Assembly (NCBI RefSeq): GCF_037176765.1
Contig: NC_090022.1
Coordinates: 176,149,117 to 176,213,116, forward strand
Source: Anolis sagrei
Lineage: Eukaryota; Chordata; Lepidosauria; Squamata; Anolidae
Direction of reading: 5' to 3'
Length of the DNA stretch: 64,000 nt
The translations under genes were made by a program, and so were the position numbers. A model generated the notes under the pieces. That model worked only from the letters and a program-made list of their open reading frames with translations. It was not told the origin of the DNA and did no database searches. Shown one piece after another: positions 53,376 to 63,790 of this stretch; the first letter of the stretch is position 1; the number at the start of each line of letters is the position of its first letter.

Positions 53376-54840
53376 TCTATATAAATAAAAATGTAATGTT
53401 TGTTTGTGGGATTAACACAACTCAAAAACCACTGGACGAATTGACACCAGATTTGGACACAAGACACCTATCAGGCCAATGAGTGACCATCACTCATAAA
53501 AACACTGAAAAACATAGCAGAAGGGACTTAAAAAGCCAACCCCCCCAAATTACAACACATGTGCAAAACCACACATATATACACAAACACACATATATGC
53601 ATATACACACACAAACACATACACAGAAAGGGGGAAGGAAGGAAGGAGGGGAAGAAGGAGGGAAGGAGAGAAGGAAAGAAAAGAGGGTAGAGAAGAAGGA
53701 AGGAGAGAAGGTGGGAGAGGAGGGAAAGAGAGAAAGAAGGAGGGAAGGAGAGAAAGAAGAAAAGAAAGAAGGGAAGGAGGGAGAGAAAGAGGAAAAGAAG
53801 GAGGGAAGGAGAGAAGGAAAGAAAGGGGGTAGAGAAGGATGGAAGGAGAGAAGGTGGGAGAGGAGGGAGAGAAAAAGGGAAAGAAGGAGGGAAGGAGAGA
53901 AAGAAGGAAAGAAAGAAAGATAGAAGAGGAAAGGAGGCAAGGAGGGAGGGAAGGAGAGAAGGAAAGAAAGGAGGGTAGAGAAGGAAGGAAGGAGAGAAGG
54001 TGGGAGAGGAGGGAGAGAAAGAGGGAAAGAAGGAGGGAAGGAAAAAGAAGGAAAGAAAGAAAGAGGAAAGGAGGGAAGGAGGAAGAGAAAGAATGAAGGA
54101 AGCAAGGGGAGAAGGAAAGAAAGGAGGGTAGAGAAGGAAGGAAGAGAAGGTGGGAAAGAAGGAAGAGAAAGAGGGAAAGAAGGTGGGAAGGAGAGAGAGA
54201 AGGAAAGAAAAAGATAGAAGGAAAGGAGGCAAGGAGGGAGAGAAAGAGAGAAAGAAGGAGGGAAGGAGAGAAGGAAAGAAAGGAGGGTAGAGAAGGAAGG
54301 AAGTAGAGAAGGTGGGAGAGAAAGAGGGAATGGAGGGAAGGATTGAAAGAAGGAAAGAAAGAAAGAGAAGGAAAGGAGGGAAAGAAAGAGGGAAAGAAGG
54401 AGGGAATGAGAGAAGGAAATTGGAGGGTAGAGAAGGAAGGAAGTAGAGAAGGTGGGAGAGGAGGAAGAGAAAGAGGGAAAGAAGGATGGAAGGAGAGAAA
54501 GAAGGAAAGAAAGAGATAGAGAAGCAAAGGAGGGAAGGAGGGAGAGAAAGAGGGAAATAAGGAGGGAAGGAGAGAAGGAAAGAAAGGAGGGTAAAGAAGG
54601 AAGGAAGGAGAGAAGGAAATAAAAAAGTGAAAGGGGGGAGGAAGGAGAGAAGGAATGAACCGAGAGAAAGAGGGAGGGAAGGAAGGAAGGAGACAAGGAA
54701 GGATGGAACCAAAGAGCAAAGGAAAGGAGAAAAAGAAACAGGTCAAGAAAGAAGAAAAAAGGGAAGGAAGGAGAGAAATAAGGAAGGAGAGAAAGAGGGA
54801 GGGAAGGTTGGCCACAGCAACGCCTGGCGGGTACAGCTAG
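53376..54840 (+). mobile_element. Helitron loaded with a 1.2-kb polypurine minisatellite
   Basis: It begins TCTATATAAATAAAAATG at 53376, directly after the CTAG of the preceding piece, and ends 'ggccacagcaacgcctggcg' ... CTAG at 54837-54840, followed by T. Head and tail match 45599-45887. From about 53624 to 54808 the plus strand is nearly all A and G, with a larger period of about 140-165 bp marked by agggtagagaagg at about 53683, 53826, 53970, 54125, 54284, 54424 and 54588. Confidence 0.85.
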
Positions 54841-55079
54841 TAATAAATAAAAAACCCATTCAGTGCTGTGGGGTGTTTCATGAGGTGAGGCCCAGATAGT
54901 CACCATAGAGGGTGTGTGTGTGTGTCCCCTTAGGCTCCTTGCTGTGCATGACACACGTTTCATGAGGTGACCCAGCAGAGGGGTTCCCCGGGCTTCTTAC
55001 ACCTCATTCCCTGCTTGGGCTTGACGCTCAGGTGGCAAAGCCCCACCCCTCCCTTTTCTCCTCAGGGCACGAGGCGACC

Positions 55080-55441
55080 CTCAGCTGGAAAATGTGCGCG
55101 CGCGCGCGGCTCAGCGAGTAAGGAAAGGAGGAGGAGGCGGCGTCGGTGGGCGTGAGGCGCGTCGGTGCGGCACGAGTGGCTGCTGTTGGGCAGTAGAGTG
55201 ACACAAAGAGAGAAAGAGAGAGAGAGGGAGGCTGGCACGGGCAGGTCGGGGAAGCCCGGGCGCAAGGGGTTAACTACTGCTGCTGCTTCCCTCTGGGGAA
55301 GGGCGCGCGCGTGCGGGTGGAGGAGCGAGGGCGCGCGAGGCAGGGAAGGCGCGAGGCAGAGAAGGCGCGAGGGAGGGGGCGGTGCCTCGCCTTCCTCCTC
55401 GCCTTCCTCCTCTTTGCCCCGCATCATCTCCCGCAGTCAAG
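55080..55441 (+). promoter_or_regulatory. ARHGAP4 CpG island, promoter and 5' UTR
   Basis: GC- and CpG-dense sequence beginning with a (GC)n run at 55096-55109 and continuing through the start codon. No TATA box is seen. It directly abuts the last satellite unit. Confidence 0.75.
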
Positions 55442-55508
55442 ATGAGCACGGCAGGGAAAGCGCGCCGAGAGCGGGGCAGCCTGGCCGAGTACGAGACCCA
55501 GGCGAAAG
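55442..55508 (+). CDS. ARHGAP4: ARHGAP4 first coding exon (partial gene)
   Basis: ARHGAP4 is an srGAP-family protein with an N-terminal F-BAR domain that binds membrane, a Rho-GAP domain and an SH3 domain; it acts on the cytoskeleton and cell motility. The exon reads MSTAGKARRERGSLAEYETQ and AK plus one base, then a gtgaga donor. Human ARHGAP4 begins MAAHGKLRRERGLQAEYETQVK, so RRERG and AEYETQ are shared. The other srGAPs lack RRERG here. The start sits inside a CpG island. Exon 2 should start the ...QL(S/A)EQLRCLE stretch; I do not see it before 64000, so intron 1 is at least 8.4 kb. The neighbouring NAA10 is consistent with Xq28 synteny. Confidence 0.88.
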
Positions 55509-55648
55509 GTGAGAGGGGTGTGGACCGGGTGAAGCAAGGGGCGCATTGTGTTGCCTAATAATCATCCTCAGGACCATAATAAAAGGGGGTGGTGGCTTCA
55601 CCTTGGGAAGGAAGGGAAGGAGGGAGGCATGGCGGGGTCCTGCTTTTG

Positions 55649-55672
55649 CAGAGAGAGAGAGAGAGAGAGCCA
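55649..55672 (+). repeat. (GA)n microsatellite
   Basis: A short uninterrupted GA run in ARHGAP4 intron 1. Confidence 0.8.
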
Positions 55673-55779
55673 TTGCGCAGAGGGGTGTGTTGAGAGACAG
55701 ATTGAAGGCATGCTTAGCCCTCTGGATGTTAGTCAGCCAGCCAGCCTTCTTCCTATAGACTCCACTTGCTTTACTACAA

Positions 55780-56065
55780 TCTGATCCTCTGAAGATGCCA
55801 GTCACAGATGCAGGAAAGACCTCAGGAGATGGATTGTCGAAGGCTTTCATGGTCAGAATAACTGATCCTCTGAAGATGCCAGCCACAGATGCAGGAGAAA
55901 CCTCAGGAGATGGATTATCAAGGCTTTCATGGCTTGCTGTGAGTTTTCCAGGCTGTATGCCCATGTTCCAGAAGCATTCTCTCCTGATGTTTTGCCAGAG
56001 GTTGTGAGGTCAGGGGAAAATGCTGCCACACAGCCCAGAAAGCACACAACTCCTCAGCCTTGTGC
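55780..56065. mobile_element. Penelope-like repeat fragments
   Basis: Two direct copies of 'cctctgaagatgcca' plus 'gatgcagga(g)aaacctcagg' at about 55787 and 55866, then 'ctgtatgcccatgttccag' in the other sense. Confidence 0.55.
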
Positions 56066-56149
56066 CCTTGGCGCCCACCACCTTTGGCTCCCCACCCGCC
56101 TATTATAAGGCTCACATTTCTCCCCTCTATGCGCTTATTTCTTCCCCTC

Positions 56150-56415
56150 TGGCAGGCCCGCAGCCAGGATTTTGATTGGGGGGGGGGTGTGTGAGTCTGA
56201 GCGAAAGAGGGTCTACCCTAGCAAACCTTTTGTATCGTTACCCCAATACCCCCATGCATATGGGATATATTGAGTGTGGTGATCAGATCATGATATGAAT
56301 AAACATAACAGTTCAAATAATGCACCAGTAAGGCCTTTTCGCGAACCACCATGAGAATTTGGGGGGGGGGGGCTGAAGCCCCTCAAGCCCCCCCCTCCCC
56401 CGCTACATGCCTGCC
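56150..56415. mobile_element. Possible TIR element with G-run and C-run ends
   Basis: 'ggcaggcccgcagccagg' at the left and 'cgctacatgcctgccc' at the right are partly complementary; G-runs and C-runs lie just inside. Confidence 0.3.
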
Positions 56416-56989
56416 CTCTGGAAAGGTGAACGAACACCAACCCCAGCCTGAGGATGTTGATGGCAGGAAGCAGGGCTCCATTGCAGGGCTGCTGAGACAC
56501 ACTCTTTTTTCTCCGCCGCCCCTGAAACCTAGATAAAATGTGACCCAGTTTTGGCAGACTGGAGAATATTGTTTGTTATTGCTGCCACTGGTGGTGGTTG
56601 AGGAGGCGAGGAGTGGCCAGAATCCAGGATTGGTTCTCCACTTGGTCTCCAGGGTTGGATCATTGATGGTGTTGTCTTCTTCGCTTTCGACCCACATGCC
56701 CAGGCCTCCCTGCCAACTCCCCTTTCCGTAGGCACTTCATTGCCACCTCACCTACTGAGACACACTTGCATTGCGTTGCACAGCAGAGCGGTTGACTGGT
56801 TGTAATGCAACATCCCTTCTCGGTTCCGGTTGTTCAACTTCCTCTCTTTGGCTCTGAGAGATCAGAGAGCCCTCTGTTTTGTCTTGGCCCCAATGCTGCT
56901 ACTTCTCTTGGGCTGCTTCCTTCACAGCGTCTTTTTTTGGATGGGCCTCAGTTTCCTATGTCACCGTCAGGACAATCCTAGGTGGCCAG
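56416..56989. other. ARHGAP4 intron 1, no recognised feature
   Basis: Nothing that I can support. Confidence 0.35.
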
Positions 56990-57540
56990 CCTGTTATGGT
57001 GTCCAAATGGTTGTTAAATTGCAGTGGATCTCAGCACTGCAGGCCATATGCAGTTGTGGCCTGGCTTACCTGTCCGAACGCATTTCTCCCTATGAACCAT
57101 CTAGGTCTCTAAGATCGTCTGGGAAGGCCCTTCTCTCGGTCCCGCCTCCTTTGCAGATGTGACTGGCGGGAACGAGAGACAGCCTTCTCAGTGGTGGCTC
57201 CTCGGCTGTGGAACGCCCTCCCTAGGGATATCAGATTGGCCCTCTCCTTCCTAACATTTCGAAAAAGAGTTAAAACCTGGCTCTTTGAGCAAGCATTCGC
57301 AGATGCAGTGTGACATTTACTGAATGATTGGACAATGCGACTGGAAAATGATTCTAATAATGAGACACTGAGGACTTGTGTTTTATTGTTTTTATTATTT
57401 TTATATGGTTTATACTATGTATTAATGTTTTAACTATATTAACTATATTTTATGTTGTTGGGGGCATTGAATTATGCCGATTGCAAACTGCTTTGAGTCA
57501 CCTTCGGGTTGAGAAATATGGTAAATCAATCAATCAATCA
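56990..57540 (+). mobile_element. L2 LINE 3' end
   Basis: It encodes ETAFSVVAPRLWNALPRDIR-like sequence and SFLTFRKRVKTWLFEQAF, then a 3' UTR and an (AATC)n tail at 57520-57540. Confidence 0.85.
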
Positions 57541-57829
57541 ATATGTCTTGAGTGGGAAGGTCAGTGGGGCCTATCACTCACAGCGATTTCCATGGAACAT
57601 AATGCGTTGGAAACCCTCTTGAGCTCAAGAGTTGTGAGAGACAATTCTGATCCATTTTAACGAATTTGCACAGGAAACTGACGTGTGGCATGAACCCTTG
57701 GTAGAAATCTGCCTTAAATCTCCTGTCATTCGCGGTGGTGCCACAAGGAAGCAAAGGAGGGAGGGACCCACTCAGCAGAATAAGCTCAATATGCCACACA
57801 AGTTATAAGGCAAATCCAAGAGTGGGAAG

Positions 57830-58121
57830 TATGTGATATTTCGGATGTTGGACTCTGATATGCCCACTGCTTGGGCATGGGTCTGGGGATGTGTCTACCT
57901 ATCAGGATGAGGTGGATTGGCTGCTCTTGTGGTGCAGGGATAATAATGTGGTTCTTAACATCAATAAGACCAAGGAGCTCATAGTGGACTATGGAAAGAA
58001 CAGATGAGAAATCCAACTCTTGGTCATAAATGGAGACCAAGTAGAGCGTGTGACCAGTTTTAAGTTCCTGGGTGTCACTGTTAAAGATGTTTTGATCTGG
58101 GGCACTCATACAGCAGTGTTG

Positions 58122-58157
<36 letters not shown>

Positions 58158-59470
58158 CTTTATTTATACCCCGCCATCATCTCCCCGAACGGGGACTCGG
58201 GGCGGCTTCCATGAGGTCAAGCCCAAACAACAAATTACAATAAAATAAAATGCAAATTACAATAAAATAAACAACATATACAATAAACAATATACACAAA
58301 ACTTAAAAAAGCAGTAAACCAAACATAGTGACAGTGAACGGGCCGCATGTACATAAAATGATTTAAAAATTCAGGGTGAGATAAGAGGGCCCAGTAGAGA
58401 TTGTACTACCTGAGACATCTAAGGAACCAACAATTGAACAGAAAATTTATTTATTTATTTATTTATTTACTTGACTTGTATACCACTTTTCTCCCCACAG
58501 CGGGGGGCTCAAAGCGGTTTCCAACATAATTATGGCAAAATTTAATTCCTCACATACAGAAACCTAACATAACAATAATAACATACAATTATCAATTAAA
58601 TCATAAAACATGACATCATTTAACATGGAATTAAAAACGTATCAATATAAACATTAAAATCACACAATCCAACAATGGTAGTCCAGGCCGTTCCACATAT
58701 CATATCTATTGCACATAACCCCTGATCATTCCTTGTACTACTTACTGCCTAAAGGCTTGGTCCCATAGCCAAGTTTTTACTTTTCTTCTGAAGGTCAGGA
58801 GGGAGGGCACTGATCTAATTTAGTTGGGGAGGGAGTTCCGTTGCTGAGGAGCCACCACTGAGAAGACCCTGTCTCTCGTCCCCACCAATCGCACTTGCGA
58901 GGGAGGTGGAACCGAGAGCAGGGCCTCCCCAGATGATCTTAATCTCCGAGATGGTTCACAGAGGGAGATACGTTTGGACAGGTAAGATGGTGACTTTCAA
59001 CTGCTATGCTAGAGTGTCCTAACCTACTGCATCTGTGCATGGTTTGGTAACTGCACAGTGGTAAATAGGAAGTCACTCCAAAGGGTCACCAGTTCTGCAC
59101 ATGGAATCATTGGTTGCCCCCTCCCCTCTTTGGAAGAACTTTGTAAGTCCCACATCCTTAAGGAAGCTCATAACATTCTTAAGGACCCATCTCACCCGGC
59201 ATATTCTTTTTTTACAATTATTGCCATATGGCAGGCGGTACAGGGTGACAAAGGCAAGGACAAACAGACTGAGAGACAGAGCTATGGCTATGATGAACTC
59301 CATGTTTTGGCATTGATGTGGCATTGGGGGCTATGTGGTGGTGGTTGGGGTTGTGGAGGGATGGGTGTGTTGTTTTGTGGTGTGTGCTGGGGAAGGCGTT
59401 TAATTTTGTTGTATAAGAGCACAACTCTGCCAGATGTTGGCTGGCTGGAGGACCTACAAATGCTTTGAGA
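57830..59470 (+). pseudogene. LINE ORF2 (Rex1/CR1-like) split by two L2 tails
   Basis: 57830-58120 reads QDEVDWLLLWCRDNNVVLNI-like sequence and VTSFKFLGVTV; 58988-59320 reads CICAWFGNCTVVNRKSLQRV and HGIIGCPLPSLEELCK. These are consecutive parts of one ORF2 C-terminal region. The gap is filled by two minus-strand L2 3' ends. The clade call is tentative. Confidence 0.6.
58122..58987 (-). mobile_element. Two L2 LINE 3' ends in tandem
   Basis: 58122-58440 ((AAT)n, then 'accccgccatcatctcccc') and 58441-58987 ((ATTT)n, then 'gtataccacttttctcccc' and L2 coding end), both minus strand. Confidence 0.8.
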
Positions 59471-59534
59471 AGTGTTCTCTCTAGGAGTCTTTAGGTCCTT
59501 TGGCATGACTCTATGGTCAATTGGAGGATCTAGA

Positions 59535-59900
59535 CTCAAGGGTCCTCAAACATTTTAAACAGAGGATTGGTTCAGGTCGTTGAGAGAAAGAAATATGAGC
59601 AAATTCCTATGCACACTACACATATCTTATTTGTAGTCTAGAAATCTATAAAAGAATAATACAATATTTAAAATGAAAAACAATTTTAACCAACATAAAC
59701 TTACCAGTATTTCAATGGCAAGTGTGGGCCTGCCTTTGACTGATAAAAAGTGAAGTTATTTAGGATTGTTGTTGTTGTTGTTGTTGTTGTTGTGTGCCTT
59801 CAAGTCGTTTCAGACTTATTGCAACCCTAAGTCTAATATTTAGGACGGGGGCCGGGTAGATTACCTTGGAGGGCTACATCTGGCCTGTGGGACCTCTGAT
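59535..59900. mobile_element. hAT element, copy of 10527-10885
   Basis: 'agggtcctcaaacatttta', 'ctatgcacactacacatat', an inner (TTG)n and 'ttcaagtcgtttcagactt'. Confidence 0.75.
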
Positions 59901-59905
59901 CTTGG

Positions 59906-60045
59906 CTCCTACTACACTGCCATATAATCCAGCAGATAATCCACATTATATGATTTGAACTGGATTATATGGGCCTACACTGCCATGTAATCCAGTTCAC
60001 AGCAGATAATCTGGATTTTATATGGCAGTTTAGAAGGGGCCCTAG
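59906..60045. mobile_element. Palindromic MITE
   Basis: Family of 1883-2025; the first 10 bp are altered. Confidence 0.7.
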
Positions 60046-60535
60046 AGATTCCTGGAGAGGGCATCTTAATCAAATCTGTCAATAATAAAATCTGCAAAAT
60101 TCAAACACATAAATGTAAAGATTAACTATATTCATGTTTGTGACAGCTGACAGTCAGATAGTCATTGAGTGACAGTGCGGCATTGGGGATTCCTATCGGA
60201 TCCAGCTGCATTCTTTGCACATTTCTGCTCAGTGATGAAGGGACTGAACCCTCTTTAAGTTCTGTAACCTGGCTGGATTTTAAGGTGGATTTCAAGGGTC
60301 ATATTGGGAAGCAGATTTTAACCGTAACACATTGGCTACATGCTGGATGCTGGATCTCAGCTGATGCTAACATATTTTTCCTCCCAATAACATTCAACAA
60401 TTTTCAAGGATGTATTCTTGGTGCTGAAATGTGGAGAGGTGTGGCATTTGATTTGCTATGCTTTTCCCTCAAACTTCGCTATTAATCTTGTCATCCTCAC
60501 TGAAATTTTAGTCTTGGGCATGTAGTTGTGGTAGT
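60046..60535. other. ARHGAP4 intron 1, no recognised feature
   Basis: Nothing that I can support. Confidence 0.35.
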
Positions 60536-60780
60536 ACAGGAGCTGTGGTAGCGCAATGGGTTGAACCCTTGTGCTGGCTGAATTGCTGACCTGAAGGTTG
60601 GTGGTTCGGATCTGCGAGACGGGGGTGAGCTCCCATCTGTCAGCTCCAGCTTCCCATGTGGGGGCATGAGAGAAGCCTCCCACAGGATGGTAACACATCC
60701 AGGCATCCCTGGACAACGTCAATTCTCTCACACCAGAAGCGACTTGCAGTTTCTCATCTCACTTCTGACACGATATAAAA
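60536..60780 (+). mobile_element. Second tRNA SINE family, nearly full
   Basis: A box-like 'tagcgcaatgggttg', B box ggttcggatct near 60603, body 'gagagaagcctcccac', and end 'cttctgacacgatataaaa'. Confidence 0.8.
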
Positions 60781-61235
60781 GCTGTAGCAGCAAATATCAG
60801 TGGGAGGGACACAACAAGAGGGAAGAAGAGGTGGCACCTGGCTGTCTGCTTCATGATGAAGCAAATGAGAAGGAAGCTATAATGTGAGAAAGAAAGAGAA
60901 ATGGATGCAAAGCGGATAGATCTCAGTGAAAGAAGAGAGGAAGATACAGATGATAAAAGAGGAACAAAAAGACAGAACGTTGGTTTCCAGAGGAGAAGAA
61001 GTGTCTGCAACATGTAGAGACACTCAGTGGAAGACAGTGGAGAATGGGGCAACAGGACACCAAAGATGGAAAGTGATGATGCCATGAACATTGCTGAAGT
61101 GTGGAAGAAGAAGAAGGCTGTCAAAGAGGTAAGAGTTTCAGAGAGACTAAAGAAACAGGAAAAGAGTGAGGATGAAGAGTGGGTGGAGGGAGGCAAAGGT
61201 AGAGCAAAAATGAACAGAATTAATAAAAAGGAAGT
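60781..61235 (+). other. Purine-rich unique segment with an open frame and a donor-like site
   Basis: The segment is A/G-rich. A frame from 61027 reads KMESDDAMNIAEVWKKKKAV and reaches a gtaaga donor-like site at 61130. It does not match ARHGAP4 or any protein I know, so it is not called as an exon. Confidence 0.25.
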
Positions 61236-61239
61236 TCAG

Positions 61240-61465
61240 TGGGTTCTTAGGATCTACTGGGTTTTGGTTCCAGGACGTGCATAGGTAACAAAATCTATGA
61301 GTGCTCAAGTATCATTATATGCAATGGGTATAGTAAAATGGTGCCCCTTATATAAAATAGAAAAAAAAAATCAGAATTTGTTTTTAATGGCTTAAAATAT
61401 TTTTTATTTTAAAAAACCCATCTTTAAGATATGGATTCTTGAATCCATGGCTACAGAATCCATGG
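61240..61465. mobile_element. pogo/Tigger-like miniature element
   Basis: 'gggttttggttccagga' at the left; 'tccatggctacagaatccat' at the right. A relative of 8085-8270. Confidence 0.5.
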
Positions 61466-61467
61466 AT

Positions 61468-61690
61468 ATAATAATAATTTTTATAATAATAATCTTTATT
61501 TATACCCCGCCACCATCTCCCCAACGGAGACTCGGAGCAGCTTACATGGGGCCAAGCCCGGACAATATTACATCAAAAAACAAAACAGAAACAACAAGCA
61601 ACACCATCAAAATTACATTGAAAAAAACACATGAATACAATAACAAAATAACATTACAAAAACTTTATAATTTTGTACACAGTATGGTTG
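61468..61690 (-). mobile_element. L2 LINE 3' UTR
   Basis: (AAT)n complement, then 'accccgccaccatctcccc' and 'ggggccaagcccggac'. Confidence 0.75.
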
Positions 61691-61711
61691 AGTTCTAAAT
61701 TTTAGTAGGTG

Positions 61712-62200
61712 TATAGATTAGGTGGCATGGCAAGTTAAACCGCTGAACTGCTGAGCTTGCTGACCAAAAGGTTGGTGGTTCAAATCTAGGGAGCGGTGTT
61801 AGGCCCAACTTCTTCCAACATAGCACTTTGAGAACATGCACATGTGAGTTAATCAATAGGTTTACCTTCAGCGGGAAGGTAACGGTGCTCCATGCAGTCA
61901 TGGCAGCCACATGACCTAGGAGGTGTCTACGGACAACACCAGCTCTTTGGAGATGAGCACCACCCCCCAGAGTTGGACACAGCTGGACTTATTTATTTAT
62001 TTATTTAAAATATTTATATTCCTCCCTTCTCACCCCGAAGAAGACTCAGGTCACAGTACAGCATATAGACGACAAACATTCAATGCCGGACAAGAATTCA
62101 TTATATGCAAAGATAAATATTGAAAACATTTATCTCAATATTAAAATACATTGTTTAAATACCCTCTTGACTAAATATCAAGGGGAAACTTTTACCTTTT
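61712..62200 (+). mobile_element. Sauria-type tRNA SINE followed by an L2-type tail
   Basis: 61712-61990 is a SINE with B box ggttcaaatct near 61787 and tail 'gagttggacacagctgg'. 61991-62130 is (ATTT)n and a minus-sense L2 tail. Confidence 0.75.
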
Positions 62201-62260
62201 ATAGACTAGCATGTTAAAAAATAGACCTGCAGATTGATATGTCAGTGTGATAGTTTAAAT

Positions 62261-62394
62261 CAGTAGTTCCCAACCTTTGGTCCTCCAGGTGTTTTGGCTT
62301 CAGCTCCCACAATTCCTAACAGCTGGTAAGCTGGCTGGGATTTCTGGGAGTTGAAGTACAAAACAACTGGAGAACCAAAGGTTGGGAACCACTG
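62261..62394. mobile_element. Palindromic hAT miniature element
   Basis: TIRs cagtagttcccaacctt and aaggttgggaaccactg; family of 1698-1833. Confidence 0.75.
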
Positions 62395-62796
62395 GAAAAT
62401 TGCTCACAATAATTAATTGCTTTGATATAATAGGTAAGTTCTTTCAAAATTTAGTACATGGCTAGGTTGTAGTAGCATGGGTTTTTTTTCTTCAGGTGGA
62501 AAAAAAAAACTTAAATAAAGAAACCCTGACTTATTTCAATTGAAAAATTAACTGCTGTATTAATTTGTTTATTCCAGATGTTGCTGCTGTTGTTGTTCCT
62601 GACATAAGACAAGACATTAAGAAACCTTTCACTCCCTGGATTGAAAAATATAGTTCCTCATCATGGCAGGGGCAAAGCTGCAACGCTTATAACCAGAAAG
62701 GGGAAAAATTAGGGGAATATTCACAATTATAGTGCTATGATTCCACATTAAATTGTTATGGTTCCATCTGATGAAATCCTGGACTTTTTAGTTTAG

Positions 62797-63790
62797 GGCC
62801 CTTCCACATAGCCATATAAACCAGAATATCAAGGCAGAAAATCCCACAATAACTGCTTTGAACTGGGTTATCTGAGGATGCTTCCAGACAGGCCGTTATC
62901 CCAGGAGCATCCACGTTTAAAAAACACGGATGTTCCCGGGGTCCATCTACACACACCCCAGAAAGTGCGCACATTCTGGGGTGAGTGTCCAGATGTTCTC
63001 TTTGAACTTCCCGGGAGAACACCTGGAAACTAATCCCCTCCCCAAAAGCCTCAAGAAGCTCTTTAAAAAACAAAAGTACTCACCTGGCCTCCAATAGAGG
63101 GCTGTCGGAGCTCTCCTGGCGCATAGAAATGACACACCAAGAGAAAGGGGGGGGGGCAGGAGTGATTTTCCTCCTACCCCCTTTCTCCTAGCTCGTCATT
63201 TCTAAGTCCCATGAGAGCTCCGGCAGTCCTCTGATGGAGGCCGGGTAAGTACTTTTGGTTTTTAAGAGGCTTTTTGGAGTTTTTTGGGGGAGGGGGTTGG
63301 TATTCTCACAGTTTTCCAGGCTATTCCTCTATTAGAGGGCTGCCAGAGCTCTCCTGGCGCATAGAAATGACACACCAAGAGAAAGGGGGGGGGCAGGAGT
63401 GATTTTCCTCCTACCTCCTTTCTCCTAGCATGTCATTTCTATGTGCCACAAGAGCTCCGGCAGCCCTCTAATGGAAGCCGGGTAAGTACTTTTGGTTTTA
63501 AAGGTTTTTTTTGGAGTTATTTGGGGGGAGGGGGGTTGATACTCTATTTTAGCCCGGAAAACCACGCTGGAAGTGGTGGGTTTGTCCTGCGCCTTCCAAG
63601 AAGACATGGAATAAACCCACTATCAAATTAATTTGCCACAAGCCAGGGTTTTCCAGGATGTCTTCTGGACTGCCTCCTTTTTATTGCAGTAACACCCGCA
63701 TTAAAGGGGCTGTTTAGATGCGGCTTGAGTCCACACTGCCATATAACCCAGTTCAAAGCAGAAAATGTGGGATTTTATTCAGCTGTATCA
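62797..63790. mobile_element. Palindromic MITE split by a second element
   Basis: The left half 62797-62876 stops at ggttatctgag and the right half resumes at gagtccacactgcc (63727), which is continuous in intact copies. 62877-63724 is the insertion. Confidence 0.75.
62877..63724. mobile_element. TIR-like element with a duplicated internal palindrome
   Basis: Imperfect inverted ends (atgcttccagacaggcc / ggggctgtttagatgcggc). Inside, a segment of about 238 bp starting at 63096 is repeated from 63334. Each copy contains complementary arms around 'agagggctg..agctctc' and 'gagagctccggcag'. The superfamily is unknown. Confidence 0.6.

Larger units (their letters stand above)
50690..55075 (+). repeat. 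Tandem array of about 110-bp units upstream of ARHGAP4, split by two insertions
   Basis: Units share 'ggcaaaaccccattcattg', 'gtggggtgttt', 'catgaggtga' and 'gctcctgcttgtgcttgac'. Array parts: 50690-51325, 52759-52997 and 54846-55075. The first gap holds an L2, the second a Helitron complex. The last unit runs into the ARHGAP4 CpG island. A C-run of about 20 sits at 52919-52937. Confidence 0.85.

Noticed and set aside
53494-54963. Very long minus-strand open frames (up to about 490 codons) rich in Ser, Leu, Phe and Pro
   Set aside because: They are the complement of the polypurine minisatellite in the Helitron; such DNA has no stops in several frames by composition alone.
32810-55080. A host gene between NUDT16 and ARHGAP4
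   Set aside because: No conserved exon, splice-consistent frame or CpG island was seen apart from the ARHGAP4 one; coding stretches are all transposon-derived.
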